From NCBI RefSeq assembly GCF_014195535.1, contig NZ_JACIBY010000003.1:124001-188000 (forward strand): DNA of 64,000 nucleotides, given 5' to 3'. Below, piece by piece: positions 43,382 through 51,392 of this stretch. Both the position numbers and the translations under genes were made by a program. Source of the stretch: Runella defluvii. Lineage in GTDB: Bacteria; Bacteroidota; Bacteroidia; Cytophagales; Spirosomataceae. Numbering within the stretch: the stretch's first letter is position 1; every line of letters begins with the position of its first letter. A model generated the notes under the pieces. It was not told the origin of the DNA, did not search any database, and worked only from the letters and a program-made list of their open reading frames with translations.

Positions 43382-45505
43382 ATGACCGCATCTCAATTCA
43401 TTGCGCCCATCGTGGGCACTAGCGAACGCCAAACCCAAAATACCATTCAACTCCTCGACGAAGGAGCTACGGTGCCTTTCATTGCTCGTTATCGGAAAGA
43501 AATGACAGGGCAACTTGATGAGGTTCAAATCCTTGCCATTAAAGAACAATACCAAAAGTTTCAGGAAGTAGAAAAACGCCGTGAGGCTATCCTGAAAAGT
43601 ATTGAAGAACAGGGTAAATTGACTCCTGAACTCCGTAAATTGCTCGAAAATACGTATCACCTACAATCGTTGGAAGATATTTATTTGCCTTACAAACCCA
43701 AGCGCAAAACGCGGGCGACGATGGCCATTGAGAAAGGCTTGGAGCCGCTTGCACAGGTGATTTTTTCGGGCAAAGAAGGTAATCCTGAGCGATTGGCCGA
43801 GAAATACCTCAACGACCAAGTAGCATCGGTCAATGATGCGCTTCAAGGGGCGCGTGACATTATGGCGGAGTGGATTTCGGAAACGACCGAAGCCCGTAAC
43901 AAAATGCGTTTTGCCTTTGAGCGTACCGCCATCATTACCTCTAAAGTCAAAAAAGGAAAACAGGAAGAAGGAGCCAAGTACCGCGATTATTTTGATTTCA
44001 GCGAACCACTCAACAAAATTCCTTCGCACCGTTTGTTGGCCATTCGACGGGGCGAGGAAGAAGGTTTCTTAAACATTGACATTTCTCCCGATGAAGAACA
44101 AGCCATCGAATACCTCGACCGCTTGTTTGTCAAAGGCTTACCTGCGTGCAAGGACCAACAAGAACAAACCGTATCGGATGCGTACAAGCGTTTGTTGAAA
44201 CCAAGTATCGAAACGGAATTTTCTAATTTGTCAAAAGAAAAAGCCGACAAATATGCCATCCAAATTTTTACCGAAAACCTGCGCCAGTTGCTCTTGGCGT
44301 CGCCTTTGGGACAAAAACGGGTATTGGCCATTGACCCAGGTTTCCGCACGGGCTGTAAAGTAGTTTGCTTAGATTCTCAGGGGAATTTGCTGGCCGATAC
44401 GGTTATTTATCCGTTTGATAAACGTTTGGAAGCCGAAGCAACGATTCTAAATTTGGTCAAAAAACACCAGATTCAGGCGGTTGCCATCGGAAACGGAACC
44501 GCTGGGCGCGAAACGGAAGATTTTATAAAAAGTGGCCCACTCGGCCCGAATAGTGGCATCAGCGGTGTGGCTATTTACATGGTTTCGGAGCAAGGTGCGT
44601 CGATTTATTCGGCCTCGGAAGTGGCCCGCGATGAGTTTCCCGACAAGGACGTGACGGTCCGCGGTGCGGTGTCGATTGGGCGTCGTTTGATGGACCCGTT
44701 GGCAGAATTGGTGAAGATTGACCCTAAATCCATTGGGGTAGGGCAATACCAACACGATGTCGAACAAAATATGCTGAAAGGTGCGTTGGATGCCGTGGTT
44801 GAAAGTTGCGTAAACTCCGTGGGGGTCAACCTCAATACCGCCAGCAAACACCTTCTTCAGTATGTGTCGGGATTGGGACCCGCTTTGGCCAAAAACATTG
44901 TGGCTTACCGTGCCCAAAATGGGGATTTTAAGTCGCGCCAACAGTTGCTGAAAGTTCCCCGCTTGGGAGGCAAGGCATTTGAGCAAGCCGCAGGTTTTCT
45001 ACGGATTGAAAATGCAGACAACCCGCTCGATAACAGCGCTGTTCACCCCGAAAGTTACCCTGTGGTAGAGAAAATGGCGAAAGATTTGGGAACGAATGTG
45101 GCGGAATTGATGCGAAAACCTGAGTTGCGTCGCCAAATTAACCCTCAAAAATACGTAAGTGCCTCTACTGGCTTGTTGACATTGCAAGACATTGTGAAAG
45201 AACTCGAAAAACCCTCGCGTGACCCTCGGGAAACCATTGTGGCTTTTGAGTTTGACAGCCGCGTTCGCAAACCTGAAGATTTGCACGAAGGAATGGTGTT
45301 GCCAGGCATCGTGACCAACATCACCGCATTTGGTGCATTTGTCGATATTGGGGTAAAGCAAGACGGCTTAGTGCACGTTTCACAAATGGCCAATCGTTTT
45401 ATCAAAGACCCGAACGAAGTAGTAAAACTCCAACAGCACGTGACGGTAAAAGTGACGGAGGTCGATTTGTCACGCAAGCGAATTGCGTTGACGATGAAGT
45501 TGTAA
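43382..45505 (+). CDS. tex: Tex family transcription accessory protein
   Basis: A 707-residue Tex protein: N-terminal helical domain (GATVPFIARYRKEMTGQLDE), a YqgF/RNase H-like domain (RVLAIDPGFRTGCKVVCLDS, about 315-335), helix-hairpin-helix repeats (SGLGPALAKNIVAYRAQNGD, about 496-515) and a C-terminal S1 RNA-binding domain (about 635-707: GMVLPGIVTNITAFGAFVD). Tex binds nucleic acid and supports transcription and stress survival. Full length. A long hairpin follows the stop. Confidence 0.95.
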   Translation: MTASQFIAPIVGTSERQTQNTIQLLDEGATVPFIARYRKEMTGQLDEVQILAIKEQYQKFQEVEKRREAILKSIEEQGKLTPELRKLLENTYHLQSLEDIYLPYKPKRKTRATMAIEKGLEPLAQVIFSGKEGNPERLAEKYLNDQVASVNDALQGARDIMAEWISETTEARNKMRFAFERTAIITSKVKKGKQEEGAKYRDYFDFSEPLNKIPSHRLLAIRRGEEEGFLNIDISPDEEQAIEYLDRLFVKGLPACKDQQEQTVSDAYKRLLKPSIETEFSNLSKEKADKYAIQIFTENLRQLLLASPLGQKRVLAIDPGFRTGCKVVCLDSQGNLLADTVIYPFDKRLEAEATILNLVKKHQIQAVAIGNGTAGRETEDFIKSGPLGPNSGISGVAIYMVSEQGASIYSASEVARDEFPDKDVTVRGAVSIGRRLMDPLAELVKIDPKSIGVGQYQHDVEQNMLKGALDAVVESCVNSVGVNLNTASKHLLQYVSGLGPALAKNIVAYRAQNGDFKSRQQLLKVPRLGGKAFEQAAGFLRIENADNPLDNSAVHPESYPVVEKMAKDLGTNVAELMRKPELRRQINPQKYVSASTGLLTLQDIVKELEKPSRDPRETIVAFEFDSRVRKPEDLHEGMVLPGIVTNITAFGAFVDIGVKQDGLVHVSQMANRFIKDPNEVVKLQQHVTVKVTEVDLSRKRIALTMKL

Positions 45506-45518
45506 GATTGAAAATTGC

Positions 45519-45584
45519 TCACACAAAGACAGCAAGGCGCGAAGTATTGATTTAATACCTCTGCGCCTTGCTGTCTTTGTGTGA
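45519..45584. repeat. Perfect 22-bp inverted repeat downstream of tex
   Basis: Arm 45519-45540 (TCACACAAAGACAGCAAGGC, then GC) is perfectly complementary to 45563-45584 (GCGCCTTGCTGTCTTTGTGT, then GA), with a 22-nt loop that has its own short stem (GTATT/AATAC). The T-run expected of a terminator is missing. The arm text resembles intergenic repeats known from other bacteria (CTTTGCG-type), so it may be a mobile palindrome. Confidence 0.75.
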
Positions 45585-45609
45585 TGTGTAATAGTAAGCA
45601 AACTTTTGT

Positions 45610-45698
45610 AGTCAGTTGCGTACCTACGGCACGCCGAAATGACCAAATAAACATCATCGCTACAAATAGGTAGTGCCTACAGGCACATTTCTTGAAAT
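45610..45698. repeat. REP-like palindromic element pair
   Basis: GCGTACCTACGGCACGC (45618-45634) and CTACAAATAGGTAGTGCC (45658-45677) followed by TACAGGCAC. Each part is a hairpin-forming GC-rich palindrome after an A-rich lead, matching the elements at 33.95 and 38.63 kb in layout though not in every base. Confidence 0.45.
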
Positions 45699-45699
45699 G

Positions 45700-45740
45700 T
45701 TTGCGTTATTTTAAGGAAAAATGTCTTAATTTTGAAGACA
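45700..45740 (+). promoter_or_regulatory. Promoter and operator of Xre/RES operon
   Basis: TAATTTTG at 45727-45734 is an exact TAnnTTTG -7 box, with TTTG at 45700-45703 as a -33 candidate (23 nt spacing). The inverted repeat TGTCTTAATTTTGAAGACA (45722-45740, 6-bp arms) covers the -7 box. Binding of the Xre antitoxin here would block transcription. Transcription would start near 45740, just before the ATG at 45742. Confidence 0.55.
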
Positions 45741-45741
45741 A

Positions 45742-46266
45742 ATGTCTCAATATACAGATATGGCAACAACAATCAATTCAACCATTGAAGGAAGACTGGA
45801 TAGAGAAATATCGTCTTTTTTGAAGCAATCTCGTTTGGAAGACTACCACATCGAGTTAAATAAGGCCGTGACGTACGAAGACTTTTTGTCGAATAAAATG
45901 CTTATAATCGTTGCGATTAGAACGGGGATTCCTTATTCACTTTTTGGGTTAATTCAAGCTTATACTCCGTTTACGGAAAATGACTGGGCTAATTTTCTTG
46001 ACATTTCTACAAAATCATTACAACGGTATAAAACAACGGCTGAACACCATTTCAAACCTATTCATTCTGAAAAAATCATTGAGATGGCAGAGGTGACCAA
46101 AGTAGGATTAGATGTGTTTGGAAGTATGGAGAAACTGCGACTTTGGCTAACTACGCCCAACTATGCACTAGGTAGTTTAAAACCTATTGAACTACTGAAA
46201 GATTCGTATGGGAAAGAACTGGTTATTAGCGAACTAACTCGTATTAACTACGGAATACTTGTATAA
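45742..46266 (+). CDS. Xre/MbcA/ParS-type antitoxin (RES-Xre system)
   Basis: A 174-residue antitoxin of the RES-Xre group: an N-terminal helical/HTH-like part (KMLIIVAIRTGIPYSLFGLI, NDWANFLDISTKSLQRYK) and a DUF2384 toxin-binding C-terminus (KVGLDVFGSMEKLRLWLTTP, ALGSLKPIELLKDSYGKELV). It neutralises the RES toxin encoded 1 bp downstream and probably represses the operon. If transcription starts at about 45740, ATG 45742 would be leaderless and ATG 45760 would have an 18-nt leader; both are possible starts. Confidence 0.9.
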   Translation: MSQYTDMATTINSTIEGRLDREISSFLKQSRLEDYHIELNKAVTYEDFLSNKMLIIVAIRTGIPYSLFGLIQAYTPFTENDWANFLDISTKSLQRYKTTAEHHFKPIHSEKIIEMAEVTKVGLDVFGSMEKLRLWLTTPNYALGSLKPIELLKDSYGKELVISELTRINYGILV

Positions 46267-46267
46267 A

Positions 46268-46726
46268 ATGGAAGTGTTTCGTCTTTCAAGGGAAAAGTTT
46301 GCGACTCCACTTTCTGGTAAAGGTGCTGCTCTCAAGGGAGCACGATGGAATTCAATTGGGGTTGAATTGATTTATACGGCGCAAAATAGATCATTGGCTA
46401 TGGCGGAAGTGGCGGTGCATTTTACTTTAGCGACGCTGCCTGATGATTATGTGATGTTAACTATCAAGATTCCTGATGAGTTTTTGATGAAAGAAATAGC
46501 TGAAGAAGAGCTGCCTTCTGACTGGCAAGAATTTCCTCATCCTATTTCTACACAAAAATTTGGAGATAACTTTGTGGTGGAAAATAACTATTGCCTTTTG
46601 CGTGTTCCATCAGTAGTGACACAAGGTGATTACAATATTTTGATTAATCCCAACCACAAAGATTTTTATAAAATAGAGATTACAAAGGTTGAAAAATTCC
46701 CTTTTGATAAAAGAATATTTAAGTGA
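46268..46726 (+). CDS. RES-domain toxin
   Basis: A RES-family toxin of about 152 residues; members degrade NAD+ in the cell and are kept in check by the Xre antitoxin. The three family residues are visible: Arg in KGARWNSIGVEL, Glu in SLAMAEVAVHF and Ser in LLRVPSVVTQGDYNIL. The C-terminus has INPNHKDFYKIEI. The ATG at 46268 lies 1 bp after the antitoxin stop; a TTG at 46259 would overlap it. Confidence 0.9.
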   Translation: MEVFRLSREKFATPLSGKGAALKGARWNSIGVELIYTAQNRSLAMAEVAVHFTLATLPDDYVMLTIKIPDEFLMKEIAEEELPSDWQEFPHPISTQKFGDNFVVENNYCLLRVPSVVTQGDYNILINPNHKDFYKIEITKVEKFPFDKRIFK

Positions 46727-46775
46727 CCTGTTGGGAACATAGCAGTTCCTTCTCTCTATTTATGCGCCTAAAAGG

Positions 46776-47366
46776 TTAACGTTGTTTAGAGACTGAGGGC
46801 GTTGGTAATGCCCCTTGAGGCAGATTGCGAAACGCCTGTTGCAAATGGCGCTCATCGTGAGCAATCATAAACTGAAAAACATCGCCTAGTTTGAGTCGAA
46901 TCAGCCGAGTGATGGAAATCGGAATTTGAATGTTGTTGAGGTTGACCGACTTGGCTTGTTTTACGTACGACAACAACTCTTCTTGCTGTTGAATAAACCG
47001 CGCGACAGTAGCGTAGGCGTCCAAATTGGGCGCAGGAATGTGCCCTTTGGATGCTTTATATTTTTTCTTCCCCGTTTCAGGTTCCATCATTTTGATAAAA
47101 TAAGCCCCCAACCACGAACTTTGAAAATGCGTGGAAGGTGACGATTTTTGGGCTTTTTCTAGTCCTGATTTTATTTGTGGTAAATAATAATCACCGTAGG
47201 TATTGAGGTGTTCGAGGCACTGCGCAATGCTCCAGCCACCGTTAGAAGCAGGTTGTAGAAGTACTTTTTCGGGTAAATTTTGCAGTGAATGAATTGCTTC
47301 TTCCAAGTGTCGTTCAATGCGGTTTTCGAGTTGCTCAATAAGTTCGTAATGCTGAATCGTAGCCAT
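46776..47366 (-). CDS. DinB family protein
   Basis: A 196-residue four-helix DinB/YfiT-like protein. N-terminal helix YELIEQLENRIERHLEEAIH, NGGWSIAQCLEHLNTYGDYY with a metal-site His, and a C-terminal DVFQFMIAHDERHLQQAF with the other His residues. The family includes bacillithiol transferases and metal-dependent enzymes; here the activity is unknown. ATG 47366 was chosen. It lies 73 bp downstream of a Crp/Fnr-type regulator gene on the same strand. Confidence 0.88.
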   Translation of the reverse strand: MATIQHYELIEQLENRIERHLEEAIHSLQNLPEKVLLQPASNGGWSIAQCLEHLNTYGDYYLPQIKSGLEKAQKSSPSTHFQSSWLGAYFIKMMEPETGKKKYKASKGHIPAPNLDAYATVARFIQQQEELLSYVKQAKSVNLNNIQIPISITRLIRLKLGDVFQFMIAHDERHLQQAFRNLPQGALPTPSVSKQR

Positions 47367-47439
47367 CGTTGTTGTTGGTTGTATGTCCGCAAAAGTCGGG
47401 GGATACCGCCAAATAAATCTTGGCAAATACCAAGATTTT

Positions 47440-48033
47440 CTAGATTTTCATTCGATTGATAAATTTGCTAAAATTGGTCGCGTCTATTCCCAAATAATTG
47501 GCCAAATACTTGTGAGGAACAAGCTGTAAAATGTGCGGACTGCGCCGCAATAGTTGCTTAAAACGGTCTTCGGCGCTGAACGTTTGAAGCTCGACGAGCC
47601 GCTCAAGCACTCCTGAGAGAGCACTTGTTACGCCTAAACGAATCAAGGTAGCCACATCAGGTCGGGTGTCAATCAATGGTTGTAAATCGGTGATGGAAGC
47701 CCGCAAAAAAACGGAAGGAGTGAGGGTTTCGTAATAATACCTAGAAGACGAGGCGAGCATCAGGGCGTCCAAAACACCACCAAACGAAGGCGCATAGGTA
47801 AAAACCAAGGTTGCTTCGCGGCTTTGGTCGTCAAAGTAATAGACCCGCTGTACGCCTTCCAACACAAAATATAAATAACGTTCCCGCTCATTTGCCACGG
47901 TCAAGATTTCTTTTCGTTTGGCAGAAAAAGGCCGCCAAATGCCACTGAAAGCTTCCCAGCTATCATTTGTCAACGGGGATGTCGCATCAATAACGGTTTT
48001 GAGGGTGGCAAGGCCAGGGGATAAATCAGGCAT
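47440..48033 (-). CDS. Crp/Fnr family transcriptional regulator
   Basis: About 197 residues, from ATG 48033; TTG 48057 is the longer alternative. A cyclic-nucleotide-binding-like beta-roll (about 40-110: KEILTVANERERYLYFVLEG, VFTYAPSFGGVLDALML) is followed by a C-terminal HTH part (RSPHILQLVPHKYLANYLGI, TNFSKFINRMK). It lacks Fnr iron-sulfur cysteines and is of the Bacteroidota Crp-like group. It is divergent from the GH13-like gene (75 bp between starts) and followed by the DinB gene, so it may regulate either. Confidence 0.9.
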   Translation of the reverse strand: MPDLSPGLATLKTVIDATSPLTNDSWEAFSGIWRPFSAKRKEILTVANERERYLYFVLEGVQRVYYFDDQSREATLVFTYAPSFGGVLDALMLASSSRYYYETLTPSVFLRASITDLQPLIDTRPDVATLIRLGVTSALSGVLERLVELQTFSAEDRFKQLLRRSPHILQLVPHKYLANYLGIDATNFSKFINRMKI

Positions 48034-48108
48034 ACGATTGTTTAATTTTTCCAACACAAGATATGACCTTTTCTTAAAAAATAGTACCTTGCTGACCTAC
48101 AAAGACCT

Positions 48109-50136
48109 ATGATGAACAGTTTGACTTCTACTACTTCGCTGACGCGTGATGCGTACGTGCAAGATTGGCGTACTACTTATCACCGTTCATTAACAAGCTA
48201 CGAACGAAAAAAATCCTCGTTTGTGTCAGGCTTGTTGCCCGATTTGCCTACGAAATTTGATGCGTTTCAACTGCTCGATATTTTGCAGAAACGCCTAGGC
48301 ACTGAGCTGCTTAGCCGCGCACTGCAACCCACGGAAACTATCGTTTCGCCACGGGCCAATGAGCCAGATAGCCAATGGCTAAAAACGTCCAACATGGTGG
48401 GCGTAAACGTTCGAACGATTGAAAGCTTCTGGAACGTGGTAGGATATGCGCTTACCCTGCCGTCTTTCCACGATTCTATTCACTTGCTTCCTATTTGGGA
48501 ACCTGGGGTGGTAGGAAGCCTGTACGGAAAAGTAAGCTGGAATATCAACGCGGAGTTTTTTAGCTGGCAGCTTCAACGTGCCGTGCCGTGGTTGGATACG
48601 GTCGAGAAACAACTCAAAGTGGTGGTAAATTTGCTACACGCCATGGGCAAAACGGTTGGGTTGGATGTGATACCGCACACCGACCGTTTTTCGGAAATTG
48701 TCTTGACGCATCCTCGCCTGTTTGAGTGGGTGCAGCGAGATGGCGGTCGGCTTGTCAACCATTCAGAAAACGTGTGGGAGCAAGTAGAAGAGGTTATTTG
48801 GCAACATTTGCATCACCACGGAACCGCCGATGGTTCGTGGTTAAACTTTGGGAAAGAAGTACTTTTTGACCCAACCATCCCTTTTTTACACGACAAAAAA
48901 AGACAAGAAATACTGTTTGGTTTTGACCAACAACAACGCCTACACCGCCGCCTTGTCTTGATGCAAGACTTGGTCGGTCGTGGGTTTGAAACTTTACCCA
49001 TGACGATGGCGCCGCCTTACCGTGGGTTACACATTAACCCTGAGGAGTTTGTGCTCGACGAACGCGGTACACCTTGGTACCAATACGAGTTTGACCATCC
49101 ACAGGACATGTCGCGGGTATTTGGGCCGTTGACGCGCTACCGTTTTTATCATTCTAAAAACGACAATCAGCAATGGGAACTTGATTTTCAGAATCCACAC
49201 ATGGCGGCGTGGGCGTATTTTACGCGCAAATACCACGAATGTCAGCAGGAGTATAATTTTGATTTTATGCGGGGGGACATGGCGCACGTCCAAATGCGGG
49301 CGGAGGGCGTTCCTGCCCAGCCCGATCATTTTTATGACCCGTTGCGGGCGGTAAAAGAATATGTGCAAAAACACGGCGCCCAACATTTTGCTTTTTATGC
49401 CGAAACGTTTATCGCACCGCCTGATACAATGGGCTATGGCGACGAATTTGACCACTTGGAGGCGATTCGTGCCGATGCAACTTTGGGCGATTTACAGTCG
49501 TCGGTAGTAGGGAAGGCTACGTTTATGGAGCGTTTTAGCCTGTATGATCAATTGCTTCGTTCGCGGGCTTTTGCCCCTAGTTTTACCATGATTACGGCCG
49601 ACAAAGACGATCCTCGTTTTGATGAATTTTACCGTGCGGGCAACATCGTTCGGTACTTTACAGGGCTGTTTTTGACAGATATGCCGAGTTATTATAGTTT
49701 GGGCTTTGAAGTAAGAAACTTGCACCAACAACGCGGTAAAAACGAAGAATATACCAAGCTCTACGTCTTTCAAATCCACGACGATGCCGAGACCGACAAA
49801 GTAACCCACGGGCCGTTTGAGTGGGGTGAAAATATGGAGCAGTTTACCAAAATGCTGGAGTTGCGTCTTTTTGCGGAAACAATATGGCCGCAGATTGATG
49901 CAAAAACTGTAAAATGGTTACTCACCCCCGATGCGACGGCCACAAACAAGCTAATTGCTTGGACATTGGCGGAAGATGATTCTTACGTTTTTGTCGCAAA
50001 TTTGGATGCGGTACAAAAAGTAGCCTTGGATGAGTTGCCGCTTGAAGGATATGAATTGGTCTTTGCCACCGAGCCTCCAACGGAAGCCTCAACCATCACT
50101 GCGAGCAGTGGCCAAGTGTATCGGAAAATAAACTAA
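48109..50136 (+). CDS. Alpha-amylase-family (GH13-like) glycosidase
   Basis: A 675-residue cytosolic protein (no signal peptide) with the four GH13 catalytic-region counterparts: LDVIPHTDRF (region I, about 185-194), FDFMRGDMAHVQMR (region II with Asp nucleophile, about 384-397), AFYAETFIAP (region III with Glu, about 428-437) and MITADKDDPRF (region IV-like, about 492-502). N-terminal about 100 residues and the C-terminal beta region look atypical for known subfamilies. The substrate is unknown. It is divergent from the Crp/Fnr regulator gene. Confidence 0.78.
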   Translation: MMNSLTSTTSLTRDAYVQDWRTTYHRSLTSYERKKSSFVSGLLPDLPTKFDAFQLLDILQKRLGTELLSRALQPTETIVSPRANEPDSQWLKTSNMVGVNVRTIESFWNVVGYALTLPSFHDSIHLLPIWEPGVVGSLYGKVSWNINAEFFSWQLQRAVPWLDTVEKQLKVVVNLLHAMGKTVGLDVIPHTDRFSEIVLTHPRLFEWVQRDGGRLVNHSENVWEQVEEVIWQHLHHHGTADGSWLNFGKEVLFDPTIPFLHDKKRQEILFGFDQQQRLHRRLVLMQDLVGRGFETLPMTMAPPYRGLHINPEEFVLDERGTPWYQYEFDHPQDMSRVFGPLTRYRFYHSKNDNQQWELDFQNPHMAAWAYFTRKYHECQQEYNFDFMRGDMAHVQMRAEGVPAQPDHFYDPLRAVKEYVQKHGAQHFAFYAETFIAPPDTMGYGDEFDHLEAIRADATLGDLQSSVVGKATFMERFSLYDQLLRSRAFAPSFTMITADKDDPRFDEFYRAGNIVRYFTGLFLTDMPSYYSLGFEVRNLHQQRGKNEEYTKLYVFQIHDDAETDKVTHGPFEWGENMEQFTKMLELRLFAETIWPQIDAKTVKWLLTPDATATNKLIAWTLAEDDSYVFVANLDAVQKVALDELPLEGYELVFATEPPTEASTITASSGQVYRKIN

Positions 50137-50218
50137 GGTACGAAATTAGGCCAGTTAAATATGTGTCCGTGTGCTATTATCGACGATTTTAGCACACGGA
50201 TGGTTAAAGCAGTGTTTT

Positions 50219-50264
50219 ACAGATAACGGTTAACAGATAACGGCTAACGAATAACAGATAACGG
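50219..50264. repeat. Three copies of ACAGATAACGG
   Basis: ACAGATAACGG occurs at 50219-50229, 50233-50243 and 50254-50264, with TTAAC/CTAAC between. The last copy overlaps the 3' end of the wecB gene. Reverse-complemented, the array resembles the TTATTTGTTAACCGTTA elements at 32.4 and 38.57 kb. Confidence 0.7.
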
Positions 50265-51347
50265 ACTCAGAATATCCGCTATCCGTTCGGCGGCGTTACC
50301 GTCCCAAAGGGGAGGAATGATTCCTTGTTTGGTTCGCCCTTCCAAAATTTCAACTACTTTTTCGTGAACCGTCTGGGGATTTAAGTCGGCGAGCAACTGA
50401 TTGGTACCTAGTTCAACCGTAACGGGGCGTTCGGTACTGTCCCGAAACGTCAGGCATGGCACTTGTAAATACGTTGTTTCTTCCTGAATTCCGCCCGAAT
50501 CGGTAACGACCAATGCCGAGTTCTCCATCAAGTGAAGAAATTCCAAATAGCCCTGCGGCTCGGTAAGCAACATGCCTTCGATGCTGGCAAGTTGGTCACT
50601 CAACCCAAATTTTTCGATGTTAGAACGGGTTCTTGGGTGAATCGGGAAAATGACTTTTTTGTATTTAACGGTATCGGCTACAATTTGCAGAATACTCGAA
50701 AGTCCTTCGGCCGTATCGACGTTGGCGGGGCGGTGCATGGTCATTAGCACGTATTCGCCCTTCGTAACCCCAAAATCAGCCAAAACCCTAAGTTGTTGGG
50801 CTTTTTGGCGGTAATGCACCAACGAGTCAATCATGCAATTTCCCACCATAAATACTTTTTCGTCGGGAACTCCCTCGCGTTTTAGGTTGTCGATGCCTGC
50901 TTGTTCGGTCACAAAAAGTAAGTCTGAAATGCTATCCGTCAAAATCCGATTGATTTCTTCGGGCATTCGGCGGTCGCCACTACGCAAACCCGCTTCAACG
51001 TGCGCAATCGGCACGTGCATTTTACTGGCAACGAGCGCACAAGCAATGGTAGAAGTAACGTCCCCAACCACGAGCACCAAATCGGGCTGCTCTGCTTCCA
51101 TTACTTTTTCAAACTCCAACATAATTTTGGCGGTTTGTTGGGCGTGTGTTCCGCCGCCAATACCCAAAAAATAATGAGGTTGAGGAAGTTCGAGTTGATT
51201 AAAAAATACATCCGACATTTTAGCGTCGTAATGCTGACCAGTATGGACAATTTTAGACTCAATTTCGCTTCGTTTTTGAAAGGCTCGGTGCAATGGTGCC
51301 ACCTTCATAAAATTGGGGCGTGCCCCCACGATATTCACTATTTTCAT
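50244..51347 (-). CDS. wecB: Non-hydrolysing UDP-N-acetylglucosamine 2-epimerase
   Basis: A 367-residue WecB that interconverts UDP-GlcNAc and UDP-ManNAc, feeding surface polysaccharide synthesis. Landmarks are VGARPNFMKVAPLHRAF, HTGQHYDAKMSDVFF, VVGDVTSTIA, HVEAGLRSGDRRMPEEINR, HRPANVDT, PIHPRTRSN and VTDSGGIQEET. No other polysaccharide gene is adjacent, so it is probably an isolated copy. The penicillin acylase gene lies upstream on the same strand, 45 bp away. Confidence 0.95.
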   Translation of the reverse strand: MKIVNIVGARPNFMKVAPLHRAFQKRSEIESKIVHTGQHYDAKMSDVFFNQLELPQPHYFLGIGGGTHAQQTAKIMLEFEKVMEAEQPDLVLVVGDVTSTIACALVASKMHVPIAHVEAGLRSGDRRMPEEINRILTDSISDLLFVTEQAGIDNLKREGVPDEKVFMVGNCMIDSLVHYRQKAQQLRVLADFGVTKGEYVLMTMHRPANVDTAEGLSSILQIVADTVKYKKVIFPIHPRTRSNIEKFGLSDQLASIEGMLLTEPQGYLEFLHLMENSALVVTDSGGIQEETTYLQVPCLTFRDSTERPVTVELGTNQLLADLNPQTVHEKVVEILEGRTKQGIIPPLWDGNAAERIADILSPLSVIR

Positions 51348-51392
51348 TCTACAGTAAGATTCGGTCTGACTTTGGGGTAAAAGTACGTATTT

